DNA of 64,000 nucleotides, taken from NCBI RefSeq assembly GCF_035046505.1, contig NC_089825.1, positions 1,329,029 through 1,393,028 on the forward strand, in the 5' to 3' direction. Under the pieces are notes generated by a model. That model saw only the letters and a program-made list of their open reading frames with translations, did not search any database and had not been told where the DNA came from. Origin of the DNA: Tiliqua scincoides (taxonomy: Eukaryota > Chordata > Lepidosauria > Squamata > Scincidae). A program made the translations under genes and the position numbers. Below are positions 1 through 11,127 of the stretch, in pieces. Positions within the stretch are counted from its first letter, which is position 1; every line of letters begins with the position of its first letter.

Positions 1-1049
1 TGATTCCAACAAGGATGACCCTGCAAGGCCAGCAATACGGGGCTTGCTCTGCCATGCCTTCCTGACCCTGTGAACTGACCCTGCAAGCTCGCTTCTTTAG
101 GCATCAGTTCATTGCAGAGTCACTTGGTCACATTTTTTTTAAAACTGTATTAAAAAAAATACTTTTTCCCTTTTTAAAAAATAAAAAAAGGAAAAAGCAA
201 GCTAAGCCTTGCAAGAATCGGGATGCTGGTGAAAACTCTGTGGATAAACTACGAGTATATTTCCTTATGCACTTTGATATGATCTGCAGTGCCTAGGAGA
301 GGGGAGTAAAGGGGGCAATTTGTACCCAGGCCCAGAGTCAGAAAGGGGGCCCAGGAGCCAAAGGAGGGTCCCCAGAAATTTCCTGGGATCTTCCATTTTT
401 CAATCTTGCCCAGACTCACTGCCCGTGTGGGTTGCTGACAACACCGGACAGGCAGGTAGACCTGAGCTATGCATTGGAAGATCGGTAGACCTTGGCTCCA
501 AAGACTATTCTAGCTTTTGCCACTTTCCCCCTGTTTTGCCCCCATTCTGCCCACTCCATTCCCATCCCCCATTCTGTTTCAACTCCTCCCTCTTTGGGAA
601 GTGGCCCAAAATAAACTTTGTACCCCGTGATAAAATTCTTCTCGGAGGCCCTGATGATCTGGCTAGATGAACGGGGAGGCCTTGGTCCGTGTCCTGCTGC
701 TATCAAGTGGTGTGGCCAGCAGCGACACAGGAGAGGGCCTTTCCCAGTCTAGCACCCAGGCTATGAAAACTCTCTGGCCTGAGAAATCAGGTTGGTCCCC
801 TTCCAATGATGTTTAGACATCAGGTGAATATCTGATCGTTCCAGATACGCTACGGTTTGACTAATCCTTGAGTTATTATAATCCTTCACAAACATGAGCT
901 TTTGCTTGTTTTCTTTCATTTTTAAAATTAAAAATTCTGTGTATGTTTTTTAAACTTTGTTGATGTTTGCCTTAAGCATCTCAGAAATGAGATGGAAAAG
1001 TGGGGTACAAATGTATTAAATAAAAATTAAAATTTTATATTAATTAAAA
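1..1049. other. Non-coding OBSCN intron sequence, left edge
   Basis: No exon, RNA gene or complete repeat is recognised. The stretch holds A/T-rich simple sequence (about 130-200 and 900-1060) and a GC-richer block at 320-720. Open frames here are short and resemble nothing known. It lies downstream, in gene direction, of the obscurin exon at 6346, so it is probably intron. Confidence 0.5.
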
Positions 1050-1935
1050 TTAAAATATTGGTATGTTCCTGGGCTTCTGGGCCAAGCAGGAATTTGAAGA
1101 TGACCTGAATACTGCACCCAAGTATGAAACAGTTGTGAATAAAGGCAAAGCTCAGCAGCCAGGTGTGCTATGGCATCACTGGGAATGTTCCTGATGGATT
1201 ATAGCCCAACTCTGCATGGAATATCAGGGCACAGAACTACTACATTCATGACGGAATGGTGTTTGCAGGCAGATCATCCACAAACAAGTAGACTCCTTGG
1301 GAAGTCTGTGATATGCTGTAAATGACAAGGCTACCAGCACAGGGGCATAGCACACAGAACGACTATTGCTGTGAGCACAAAACATCAAGATAATGGGGTA
1401 CCCGTGATTATCTATCCTGGATTTGGAGTAGCAGGGAAGAGTCCTGATCAAGGCTTGTAGGATTTTATTCCTGCACTTCTATAAGAAATTCCTTCAGGAG
1501 GGTGCATATTCACTTTTGGTAGTCCTTGGTGTCCAAGGATAGTGGCCTGTTGCATGTGGTGTTGGATAGTAGCCTATCAGCCTAGGTATGTAATCCGACT
1601 TGTTCATGATGATGACAGCACCTCCTTTGTCAAACCGCTTGACTGTAAAGTCACAATTATTTCCAAGACTAGATGGCATTATGTTCTACATAGCTAAGAT
1701 CATAGGACAGGCCTACTTGCTGACAATCTCAGTGCGATGACAGAAGCACTCTATGTAAAAATCTCATTTGGTATTGTGAGCATCAGGAGAGGTAGTCCAC
1801 GCAGACCGTGGCTTTCTGAAGCACTGAGAAGAGAGTTGCCAAGTGCCAGAGCACTGTCCAGTGTTACGGTAAAATGAGTCTGTGAGTCATGGATGGTGGA
1901 AACAAGCCTCCAGGTTGCCACAAAACAAAACAAAA
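1050..1935 (-). mobile_element. Degenerate retroelement fossil, possibly Penelope-like
   Basis: A minus-strand reading near 1494-1680 contains the motif RFDKGGAVIIMNKSDY, which resembles the 'KPADKGGAVVIMD..DY' segment that precedes the reverse transcriptase fingers in Penelope-like elements. The surrounding 0.9 kb has no long open frame and looks old and broken. A 35-base piece at 1941-1975 recurs at 3493-3527, suggesting relatives nearby. The family assignment rests on one motif. Confidence 0.3.
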
Positions 1936-2134
1936 CAAATCATGTGTGGACACAGAGTTCAGTTCCTGCAATGCCTAATATTAAAAGGCATGATAAAGCA
2001 CTGGTGCCATTGCAAGGGAGAAAGAAGTGGCCCCCACCCCGGATGAACAGCTCCAAATATGGAACTCAGCTACGTTTGGATCAATTCACTTTCTTCAATC
2101 TCTGCTCACTTAAACTACAGTATAACTGCAAGTT

Positions 2135-2607
2135 TCCCCTGGGGGCTGGGGATAAGAATAGGCCTTCAGTTTGGCTGTACTTGTCGTAAGAGGCGACTAA
2201 ACAGCCACCGGGTAGATGGGGCTCGTCAGCCTGGGAAGGCAGCTCATCTGAGAGAAGGAAAACTCTGATCCCAAACCTCCACTGCCTTGTGGCTACATCC
2301 AGTTCTGGAAAAGGCTTCAGGAGTCAACCTCGAGGCAAAATCCGGAGCCGGAGTCCCTGAGGCAGTTCATGGCTGAACACAGTCACGTTCTGGCAACTCC
2401 TGCGACGCCGCTGGAACCAACCGTATTGGCCTCTGCCTTTCCATTGGACCATTTCAGCGACGTGGAGAGGGGGGATTTGCTGCATGGGTAGCAGCCTATC
2501 CTCCATACCAACTTTACCCAAGCTTTGCGCACTGGAGAGGACACTCTGTTCCAGAACCACCATTCAGAACGTGACACCATAGTCTTCCGAGACTGAAGGA
2601 TGCCAAC
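2135..2607 (+). mobile_element. SINE-like non-autonomous retroelement, full-length copy 1
   Basis: About 470 bases running from CCCCTGGGGGCTGGGG to GAAGGATGCCAAC. Near-identical sequence occurs at 44628-45100, and truncated copies lie at 16248-16543 and (reversed) 53861-54260. The last 60 bases match the 3' end of the LINE at 54843-55899, so this family probably borrows that LINE's machinery. There is no poly(A) tail. The middle, read antisense, is an open frame of 79 codons kept open in all four copies. Confidence 0.8.
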
Positions 2608-2834
2608 TCAAACTACAAGTTGGCTGCAAACTCCCTTCATGCTGGCAAAAAAAGTTTTGGGGGTGTTTATTTTTGTAAAGGAAAAACATCAAAGCACAGG
2701 TTAAATTTAATTTTGGCACAACTTTGAAAGATCTTTGCAGACAGTGCTTGACTTAAGGAGGAAATGGTAGGGAGAGTCCTAATTAAACCCAGAAATACAA
2801 CTCTCCACAATTTTAGCCACATCATATCCCCAAA

Positions 2835-3112
2835 AGGGGCCTTCTCCACGGTGGCACCTGCTCTATGGAATTCTCTCCCTCATAGTTCACAAACTTCTCC
2901 CTCTCTGAAGGCTTTCCATGGGGACTAAAGACACAGCACTCGCCTTCAGAGTTTTCTTTTTATTTTGCTGCTGACTTTTAACAAGATTTTTAGGGTGCAT
3001 ACTGTTGGGGGGGATTTTAATTTTTATTAATGTTTGTGTTGTCTGTTGTAAACTGCTTTGAATGCCCACTTGGGAGATAAAACAGGATGTAAATAAAATA
3101 AAATAAATATGT
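2835..3112 (+). mobile_element. L2/CR1-type LINE, 3' fragment
   Basis: The plus strand encodes STVAPALWNSLP followed by an S-rich stretch and KAF, the usual C-terminal end of L2/CR1 ORF2 proteins. A 3' UTR follows with 'gtaaactgctttgaatgcccacttggga' character and an AAATAAAATAAA tail. Only the last part of the element is present. Confidence 0.75.
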
Positions 3113-5747
3113 TTTAAATGCAGTAGCTCAGGAGGCCACCATAAAAAAATAAGGGAACCACCCCTTGTCTGCCTGTAATCGAGTACTGTTTTCAGCATTT
3201 GAACCTGAAAGGATTCAACATCCCTACATTTCCAGTTTGTAATACTGAAGCCTCAGCAAGCTCCCAGATGTGTAAGCCACTGTTTTTGACATTAGCTTTA
3301 CATTCTCCTCTTTGCTAAAATAACCGTGCTGGTTCTGCCAATGCTGTCAGGCTCCTAGCATACTTTGTCACAGCTGCTCAGATACATTGTAAAAAGAAGT
3401 CTGCTTGGATTAACTGTTCATGCCCGCCCCAATTTTTTGTGTTCAAACCTGTTTTCAAACTGTCAGGGGTCTTTTTTCCCTCACTATCCTGTTACATGTG
3501 GACATAGAGTTCAATTCCTGCAATGTTCCTGCAATGTTTGTTATCTCATAATGGCTAACACAGCCCATGACCAAAAAGTGTGATTGTACCACATCACATT
3601 TCTGTACCACACACATCTTCCCCGGGGAAAAAGAGACAAAAGTCTCTCTCCTCTTCCTGGACCCTTTGGCTGGATCTTTTTGCAGGCGTGAAACTTCCAC
3701 CCATGAAGAGCAGTCGGATAATTACTTAGAAGTAAACACCTAATTTTATTTCTAAAGCATTCTCAGCAATGGATTGGGGTGCTTATTCATGACCAGGAAG
3801 GATTTCAGCCTCCTACTTGAAATATATCCCTTCCCAGCCGTGCTGACTGACATCTGATGAAGGGCTACAACAAGCCAGATGGCAGGACAGGGCTCCATTT
3901 CCATTCATGCAGTTGGCTGGAGCCTTCCCTGCTATTCGTCAATACATCCCCAACTCAGTTGTGGAGAAATGGGTTTCTCTTTAAAGTGGAACCAAACCTG
4001 GACATAACATTCCAACCTTGATATGGACTGTGGCATGTTTTCCCCAAACATATGAGAAAATGTGAACTGGGGTGAACACACCCTTAGAATAACATTTGTA
4101 TAGAATCTATGTTGTAACTGGGTTTACATCCCCTATCACCCCCAACCCACATTTTCAAGAGCTAAGGATCAATGGAAGCCATGTAAGAATAGGAGAACTT
4201 CTTGGTAGATTCATTGTGCCCAATGAGATTTGTAAGGTAAACGATTCTCATAGACTTGGGAGGCTGAAGTCCTTGTTTTTCACATCCCCTTCAAGTGACT
4301 GTCTGATAATAGTGACATACAATGGTTTTGTACCTCATCTACAAGCATCTGTTTGGTTGCTAGCAAAGCAACCTTCTTGATTCAAAACCAGCAACTTTGG
4401 TAACAAGCTGAATTCTGAAAAGACGCAAATTACAGAAGGATATATACATCTGGATAAAAGTACAACTTCTTGGTATCCAAGAGCCATGCTAGAAATGTTA
4501 GCATGATAGCAGATTTATTTAAACCCAGATCTGCCCCAATCAAAGTGTGCATGTGAAGACTTCCATTTTGGAGCAAAAGGGATATATGGGTAGTGCTTTT
4601 GGGGTGCTTTTCTCCTTACTTGAGCTTCAAAGCAAGGTGTGAGCTCACTTGGGAGAGAAAAACTTAGGAGGAGGGACTGTAGGAAGGTAGGCCACAGGGG
4701 GGTGAAATTTCAGCTTCTGTCATGCATCTGCCCCTTTTCCTCTAAAAATCACACCACCGTGCTCTGCTTTCATCTGATTGAGGTCGGCCTCAGGCTTAAA
4801 TACATGAATCAGCTGCCATAATATCTCGTTTGGCCTTTATGTAAAAAAAAATGGAGTAGAGATGAAGAAAATAATATTTTTATATCAGATTTTTAACATG
4901 CTTTTAAACATCAGTGTGTCAAATGAACTAACACAGAATTGGCTGAAACTACAGTACGATCTGTCCTTGTCAGAGCACCCTGAATTAACCCTCACAGATG
5001 TGCTTCCTGATGGTGAAAGGCAAGGAGGCAAGGCCGCCCCCTACCACTTTACCCCCAGCTTAGGCCCTCTGCTGAGTGTGCTCATGAGAGAGCAGCTTCA
5101 GTGGTGCTGCCTTTTGAGAACATGTTTGTGCCTGGGGACACCTGTCACCATGAAGGTGACGGAGGTCTTTTGGCTTGTGGCACACAGGCTGCCAAACAGC
5201 TGTTAGACCATCACAGCCTTCTATCACTGTCCTACTGAGTACCTGATGGACATGGACAGGCTGAACTTAAGTACCTCGCATTTGCTTGACAGTTCATAGG
5301 GAAGCAAGCTAATGGTGACTGTTAATGACCAAATCATGTTGTGTATGCAGGGCTGTTGCCTTGTACCGTCATGCTTTTAATCTGTCAGTCGATGAGTGGT
5401 AAAGTGACTTCATTACAAAAGCTTCCCATTCATTGATAGCAATGTCATGCCTGAAGATATAGTGAACCAGAGTCCTTTCCAACTTCAAACAGGCTTTGAA
5501 GAAAGGCAACTGGCTTGCTAATCAGAATCACGTGTTGGAAGAAGCTGGAAATCCATTCAGCACCCCAACTGCCTTCCTGCCACCAGCCCCAATCAACCTA
5601 TGCAGAGAACAAGTACACACAGGACCGTGCTACACAGCAAGAAGTTCCAGGGGAAGGCACCAGACAAAAAGGCCAAAATCCCAAACTCAGGGCTAGTCTG
5701 ATTGCACAAGCAACACAACCGGTCACCATGGGGTACTAATAGGTTTA
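3113..5747. other. Non-coding intron sequence, OBSCN side
   Basis: No exon is supported. The next obscurin exon (another Ig domain) was looked for on the minus strand and not found. A 35-base segment at 3493-3527 repeats 1941-1975. A CTGATGAAGGG motif near 3853 recalls the 3' region of Penelope-like elements but is too short to call. Confidence 0.5.
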
Positions 5748-5948
5748 GGGTACAATCCTAACCCCTTATGTCAGTGCTTTCCAGCACTGACATCAGGGCA
5801 ATGCAGCTCTGAGGTTAAGAAACAAACATTCCCTTACTTTGAGGAGGCCTCTGTGAGTGACACCCAACTGCAGGACGCAGCACATGTCCCATTGGCACCA
5901 CTATGCCAGTGCTGGAAAGCACTGACATAAGGGGTTAGGACTGCGCCC
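5748..5948. mobile_element. MITE with long terminal inverted repeats, TTA target duplication
   Basis: A 201-base element. Its ends are inverted copies of about 42 bases: GGGTACAATCCTAACCCC on the left and the complement of GGGCGCAGTCCTAACCCC on the right, with the next 24 bases matching perfectly. TTA flanks both sides (5745-5747 and 5949-5951). A three-base TTA duplication is typical of PIF/Harbinger elements. It is non-coding. A diverged relative lies at 7989-8167. Confidence 0.75.
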
Positions 5949-6000
5949 TTAGAAGCATTCGTGGAGTAGTGCATGATCCCAGAGGTGTGCATTTTTTAGA

Positions 6001-6122
6001 TTGTGAGCCCTTTTGGGACAGGGAACCATTTGGTTATTTGATTTTTCTCTGTAAACCGCTTTGTGAACTTTTAGTTGAAAAGCGGTATATAAATACTGTT
6101 AGTAACAATAATAACAATAACA
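6001..6122 (+). repeat. Old LINE 3' end (L2/CR1-like)
   Basis: The segment GTAAACCGCTTTGTGAACTT followed by AAAGCGGTATATAAATACTG and an AAT-rich tail is a LINE 3' terminus. A second copy of the same terminus sits inside the hAT element at 32099-32382. Confidence 0.6.
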
Positions 6123-6345
6123 TATCCATGCTCCTCTGCAACACTGCTAAGGATCCTGGGAAATAACTTTTGAAATGTAAGGTACAATCCTTTGCGACAG
6201 CCAAATGCATTGAGCTTGGGTTCATTTGCAACCTCAGATCTGGCAATGATCATACCCAGTTCATATTACAGCACCTTTTTGCTTCAAATGGAACTGGAGC
6301 AGCCAATATCATTGGGATGATGAAAACAGTGATAGCAGTACTAAC

Positions 6346-7483
6346 CTTTGACTGTGACCAGCACAGAGCTGTAGGTCTGCCCCGCCAAGTTGGAAGCTGT
6401 ACAAGTATAGAGACCATTATCAATCTGCTTACAGAAGAGGATCTTCAACACAAAGTTCTCCTGTTCATCCTCATAGATGATATGCCTCCGCCCTTCGAGG
6501 ATGACCTCTCCATCCTTCTTCCAGACAATTTCTGGCTTGGGTTCTCCTGTCACATAGCAGCTCATCTTGGCGTGTTTCCCCTCAGTGACAGTGAAAGTAC
6601 GCGTCATCACACCATAGGAGGAACCATCACCCCGAAAGCCCTTGGAAGTCAAGCTGGCTGCCCTCTCATAATCGAGGGAGAGAGACAGGCCGATTTTTGA
6701 CCGTCCTTCTGTGGAGGAGAACCCTGTGGAGATCACAGAGTCTGTGGCAGATAGGTCTGTCTTTCTGATTTCTTCCCGTCTCTTTTGCAGGTGTGAAAGC
6801 AATGGTGAAGTTTTGCCATAACCTGTATCTATATTGTGTCTGGTACCGCTTGGGCTATAGGAATCCGGTGTATCTACCAACAATGCAGCAGCCGCGCTGG
6901 TGGCCCCAAGAGGATTCTCTGCACGGCAAGTGTATGTTCCAGTATCCCCTAACCGAGTACTCTGGATCTTGAGAGCATTTTTCTCCCCTTGGGACTCGAT
7001 CTGGATGCGGTTAGACTCTGCCTTCCCTCCCAGGTGCCTCCCATCTTTCTCCCAGTTTACAGAAAGAGGAGGGCTTCCCTGAACAATGCATTTGAACATA
7101 GCGTCTTCTCCCATGATCACTCTGATAGAAGTGGGCTTCTGGATGAAGTACGGAGCCGATTCAGTCACAGTGGTCTGTTCCCCAACTTTGATAACGACAG
7201 CAGCAAAAGCCTCCCCAATGGTGTTCTTGGCCCTGCAGATATATTGGCCACTGTCCTCCAAGCTCAAGTCATAAATGGTTAAACGATATAAATCACCATC
7301 TTCCACCATTTTAAACCTTTTCCCAGTCTGGATAGGAAGTTTATCCTTCTCCCAGCTCACCAGAGGAATGGGGTTTCCAATAATCTGGCAGCTCAATGTG
7401 GCATCTTTCCCCATAGACACCACAAAGGCCTTAGGCCTGGTCAAGAACCTTGGGACACCACTGTAAGAATCCATCTTGATGTC
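6346..7483 (-). CDS. OBSCN: Obscurin, first coding exon (Ig1-Ig3), partial gene
   Basis: Obscurin is the giant sarcomeric scaffold that ties the M-band and Z-disc to the sarcoplasmic reticulum; its first Ig domain binds the C-terminal domain of titin (family knowledge). This exon starts at the acceptor TTCCCCTCCTAG (7484-7485), has nine untranslated bases, then ATG at 7474. It encodes 376 codons plus one base and ends before the donor GTTAGT (6345), phase 1 as usual for Ig exons. The protein opens PRFLTRPKAFVVS, very close to human obscurin. Three Ig folds are visible: C29/W41/C80, C129/W141/C183 and C306/W318/C358. The linker between Ig2 and Ig3 (about 200-290) is longer than I remember for human. 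Ig3 is highly conserved (TVTEGKHAKMSCYVTGEPKP). The rest of the gene lies beyond the left edge. Confidence 0.95.
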
Positions 7484-7988
7484 CTAGGAGGGGAAAACAG
7501 CCATAAGAAACTTGATCAAGAGAAACAAGAAAGTCACATGGAGCCTGACTTCTTGGTCTTTATGCAGCATTAGCATTTTCTAGCTCTTACATAATTCAGC
7601 CAATGCACTCTAAAACAGACTCCCTTCACAGAGAAACAGGTCCTGGCAATAATTCATTTATCATATTTCTTTCATCGTGAACTGAAAAAAGAAAAGCAAT
7701 AATGGTAGTAGGGAGGTAATCTGGACCATGGTACCATGCGATTAATCCTTTCCACCACTATGCTATTTTCCTGATATTTTATTCCCTGCTCCCAAACCTG
7801 TAATTTGCACCAATGTTATTTTCCTCCTGGGGACACAGAAGCATTTTGTGCATTTAATATTGTGTCTAAATCACCTACCATGAATTAGCCAAGATATTGC
7901 AAACATCTTCAACTTGGGGACCATATATTTTAGCAGCCGCACATCCATGCAGCATAAGGCATAATATGGAGGTTTGGAAAAAAAGTCA

Positions 7989-8167
7989 GGTCCCACTTCT
8001 ATCCAACTTTCCAGTGCTGATGCAGCTGCAATGCAGCCCTGAGGTAAGGGAACAAACGTGATCTTACCTCGAGGAGGCCTCTGTGACTGCCTCCCCACCT
8101 CAGGATGCAGCATATACCCCATTAGCACAGCCACAACAGTGCTGGAAAGTTGGATAAGATTGGGCCC
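7989..8167. mobile_element. MITE, diverged relative of the 5748 element
   Basis: The inverted ends GGTCCCACTTCTATCCAAC and the complement of GGGCCCAATCTTATCCAAC flank a core that shares 'tgcaatgcagc(c/t)ctgaggt' and 'gaggaggcctctgtga' with the 5748-5948 element. It is older: no target duplication survives. Confidence 0.65.
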
Positions 8168-8329
8168 GCATTCAGTTCCAAAACTACTTTATATAAGTGA
8201 AAAAATAAACACTGAAATTAATAATAAGAAACGGTATACCCAGAATATTTTTTGAATCCATGGGCAAACCGACTCAAGGAACCGACAGACATGTTCTGAG
8301 GGTCATTGTCATTGATTGCCTGTTAGAGT

Positions 8330-8410
8330 TTAACCCATTTCTGTCCAGCCCACAGGTGTACACATTTGGTTCCTGTTGCATCTATGCAATGTTGGACAGA
8401 AATGGCTTAA
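8330..8410. mobile_element. TTAA-bounded MITE (piggyBac-type), copy 1
   Basis: An 81-base element starting TTAACCCATTTCTGTCCAG and ending in the near-complement, CAGAAATGGCTTAA. Four more copies are in the window (22048, 40870, 41099, 56984), each cut off exactly at TTAA, the target of piggyBac transposases. It lies in the OBSCN first intron. Confidence 0.8.
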
Positions 8411-9290
8411 TGCTTATGCTCTGACATGCTTTCCAGACTGAACCCACTGAAAGAGGACAGCACAGAATCTCATTCCCAACATGCACCCATCCCACAAACA
8501 TATATTCCACTTGCAGGTATGTCTCCCAAGAAGACCAGGACATGTCATAATATCAAAAATGGTTTATGAATTAGTTCTCCTTCCTCCACCCTCACCTCCA
8601 CTGACATCTCCAAATGATGTTCTACCAGTTCCACTGAGTTCATGAAATACAAAGCAGGACAAATGACTTTATTCAGCTAATCTTGTGCTAAGGGCACAAA
8701 GCCCAATGACTGACTCTTATTTTTTCTATAAGAAGCGTGGATTTGTTTTATTTTATTTATTTATTTATTTTTAGTTACTGCTCCTTCTGTTCAGGATCCA
8801 TGGGCAACTCTACCTTTATGCAGGAATGGCCTCTTTGTAACCCAATTCATTTAAAAGATAAAGGAGCCATCTCTACTCTATTCCCAGCAGGAAAGCCTTT
8901 ATTTGTTGAATTCCTGCTAATTGTGCAATTGGTAAAATATACAGGTGTTTTTTTGCCATAAACAATGCCAAAAACCAAGAATTATTCTACCCTGGGGAGT
9001 GATTTAGTAATGAGGTAGAGTTTGACTAGGTGAGAGAGATATTTACTTCAGCATTTTATGTTGAAAACATAGTCCCAGGGAAGGGGTAGTGTTGAGGAAA
9101 GTTGGATGTGTATGGGGGGGTGGGTGGGAGGAAATTTAGCAATTTTGCAGCAAGCACTGCATGAGGTCTCCTCAAGGATAAGCACCCAAAAGCAATGGGT
9201 GAGGCCTATACAAGTTTATATGATAGTTATTTTTTCCCCTGTGGAAAGTCATAGGTAAAAGTCCAAGTAACTAGGAGTAACCTCAATGAG
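8411..9290. other. OBSCN first intron, no feature
   Basis: Apart from a TTTA run near 8748-8772 and a G-rich patch near 9110-9130, no gene, RNA or repeat is recognised here. Confidence 0.5.
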
Positions 9291-9292
9291 TA

Positions 9293-9753
9293 CAGGTGTA
9301 CATCACTTAACAACAGGGATATGTTCTTCTATCCCAGTTGTTATGTGATTAGGTTGTTAAGCAAACATTCATCCCAATCTAGTGCCTTTGTTACGTCAAT
9401 AGACACTACCTGCCGGACACTAGCTGGCTGCACAGGCTCTGGAGATGCATTGCCTCTTCTTTGCATTAAGAGGCTCTTTGTTGTATTACAGGCTATGGGA
9501 GACCTGCCCGCCTCATTCAGAGCCTCTTTGTTGTACTTTGACCAGGAAAGTGAGGTGGGTGGGGAGGCAGGTGAGGCAGAGCCTCCCCACCGGAGTCCTT
9601 CGAAAGCCCCGCCGCCCTGTGAGGTGTGCAAACACTCACAACCCACACATTCTACCTCACCTGCTTCCCCACCCACCTCATGCCCCTGGCTTTGACCATA
9701 GTTGTATACGTGGTCTGTCATTAAGCAGAAGGTTGTTAAGCAACACACACCTG
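9293..9753. mobile_element. Tc1/mariner-type (Tigger-like) non-autonomous element
   Basis: The ends read CAGGTGTACATCACTTAACA on the left and, complemented from the right, CAGGTGTGTGTTGCTTAACA. TA dinucleotides flank both ends (9291-9292 and 9754-9755), the mariner/pogo target. The 460-base interior is GC-rich and carries a purine-rich core (about 9545-9600); open frames on both strands here are by-products of that composition. It lies in the OBSCN first intron. Confidence 0.7.
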
Positions 9754-10301
9754 TATGTTTGAAGAAGGCCCCTTAGGTTAATGAGAAAACAAGGTCATTT
9801 TCTACTTATGTTCCAATTTGAACATAACAAAAATAAAATATAGAGAAAATAGGAAGTCCATGTCATGTTTTGCCATTTGTGGTTGCCCCAACAACTCGGC
9901 CTTTGCCAGTGCAGAAAAGAAGCTTGAAGTCTGCCTTTTTCAACACTTCAGGGCCTAAGGATTGTGCAGTGCTCATAGACCATGAATAACGCAGTCTGCC
10001 AAATGGTCACTTATGGTAGCACACAAACAGCCACACACGGCTGTCCCAATAACTGTTGGCCCAGTTTAGGTGAATATTACTATCCCCCCTGTACAGACTG
10101 GAAATGGGGGAAGCAGAGGTTATATAGCAGATGCCTCCTCACCACCTGCTCTAATGTTATGGGCCATTAAATGCTCCATAAATGGTTGCATGCACATCAT
10201 AAGTAGTATGAGGTACTTATGATGTACTTTTGGCTGTACACAATATTAATAAAGTAAATAGAATCAATCAAGAGACCCTGTGAATGCCAATAACACTTAG
10301 G

Positions 10302-10390
10302 GCAAAATCCTACGCAGGTCTACTCAGAAGTAAGTCCTATTTTGTTCAATGGGGCTTACTCTCAGGAAAGTGTGGTTAGGATTGCAGCCT
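10302..10390 (-). repeat. Palindromic interspersed repeat (AGTAAGCCCCATT family), copy 1
   Basis: This copy holds CTACTCAGAAGTAAGTCCTA, then CAATGGGGCTTACTCTCAGG and GGATTGCAG. The core AGTAAG(C/T)CC(C/T)ATT...AATGGGGCTTACT is an inverted repeat. At least eight copies are in the window, in both orientations. The family is not identified. Confidence 0.65.
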
Positions 10391-10938
10391 TATACACATA
10401 AGACTTCTAAAGGATAATTTAATGCTGTAGTAATTCACACGTGACCCTTGCACTTTTTGTAGCTGATCACGCCATTTGAAAAGTGGGTGCAGAATTCCAA
10501 CAAGGTCAGGGAAACCGTATCTACCCCAGAACCAGAGCAGAAGTGCTGGCATTGGAGGTGCCACAACTGAAAAACTGCGGTTGTGACTTTCCAACACCAG
10601 CAACAAAATACATTCATTGTAGAATCTAAGAACTTCTGAGACATTTGATATTAAGTGTTGATAGTTAAGTAGAAAATTTTTCAAAAACTTCCAACTAGCC
10701 TTCTAGCTACAAAGGACAGAAGAAGACATTAGAGGCAAATAACAGGCTATTCTGCCTTCCTAATAATAATACAGGTCAGGGAAAAATTGATGGGAATAAT
10801 TGGTGGGCAAGAGGGGAATTGTTTTATTCTTCTTCTGCCTGTCAGTTCTTCTCTACTTTCCTCAGAGGGCTATAGAGATACGACATTAGCCCAGCTTGGG
10901 GGCTGGTCAAGAGGAAGGCCAGGGGAGAAGGTTTATAG

Positions 10939-11127
10939 CAGGGGTTGGCAACCTACGGCGCTGCCGTTTCCTGTCCAGCATACAGCAAATTGAGCGGGAG
11001 GCTTGCCTCCCAAGCTGAACTTTGTGCAGCCATTTCTGGGAACTTGGCAACCCAGAAGTTTGGTGATGACATGATGACGTCTTTGTCAAACTTCCGACCC
11101 CTTTGCTGAAAAGGTTACTAACCCTTG
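10939..11127. mobile_element. Small hAT-like MITE
   Basis: It starts CAGGGGTTGGCAACCT and ends with the complement of CAAGGGTTAGTAACCTT. The flanking octamers gtttatag and attaatag agree at five of eight positions, consistent with an old 8-base hAT duplication. Confidence 0.5.

Noticed and set aside
1-6300. Further obscurin exons on the minus strand
   Set aside because: No Ig-like Cys/Trp/Cys pattern with flanking splice sites was found; the next exon is probably beyond the left edge.
6170-6700. Plus-strand open frame of 176 codons
   Set aside because: Antisense to the obscurin Ig3 exon; its length reflects the conserved codons on the other strand.
9321-9762. Overlapping open frames of 105-135 codons on both strands
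   Set aside because: They fall inside the TA-flanked MITE and arise from its GC-rich, repeated filler; no domain is seen.
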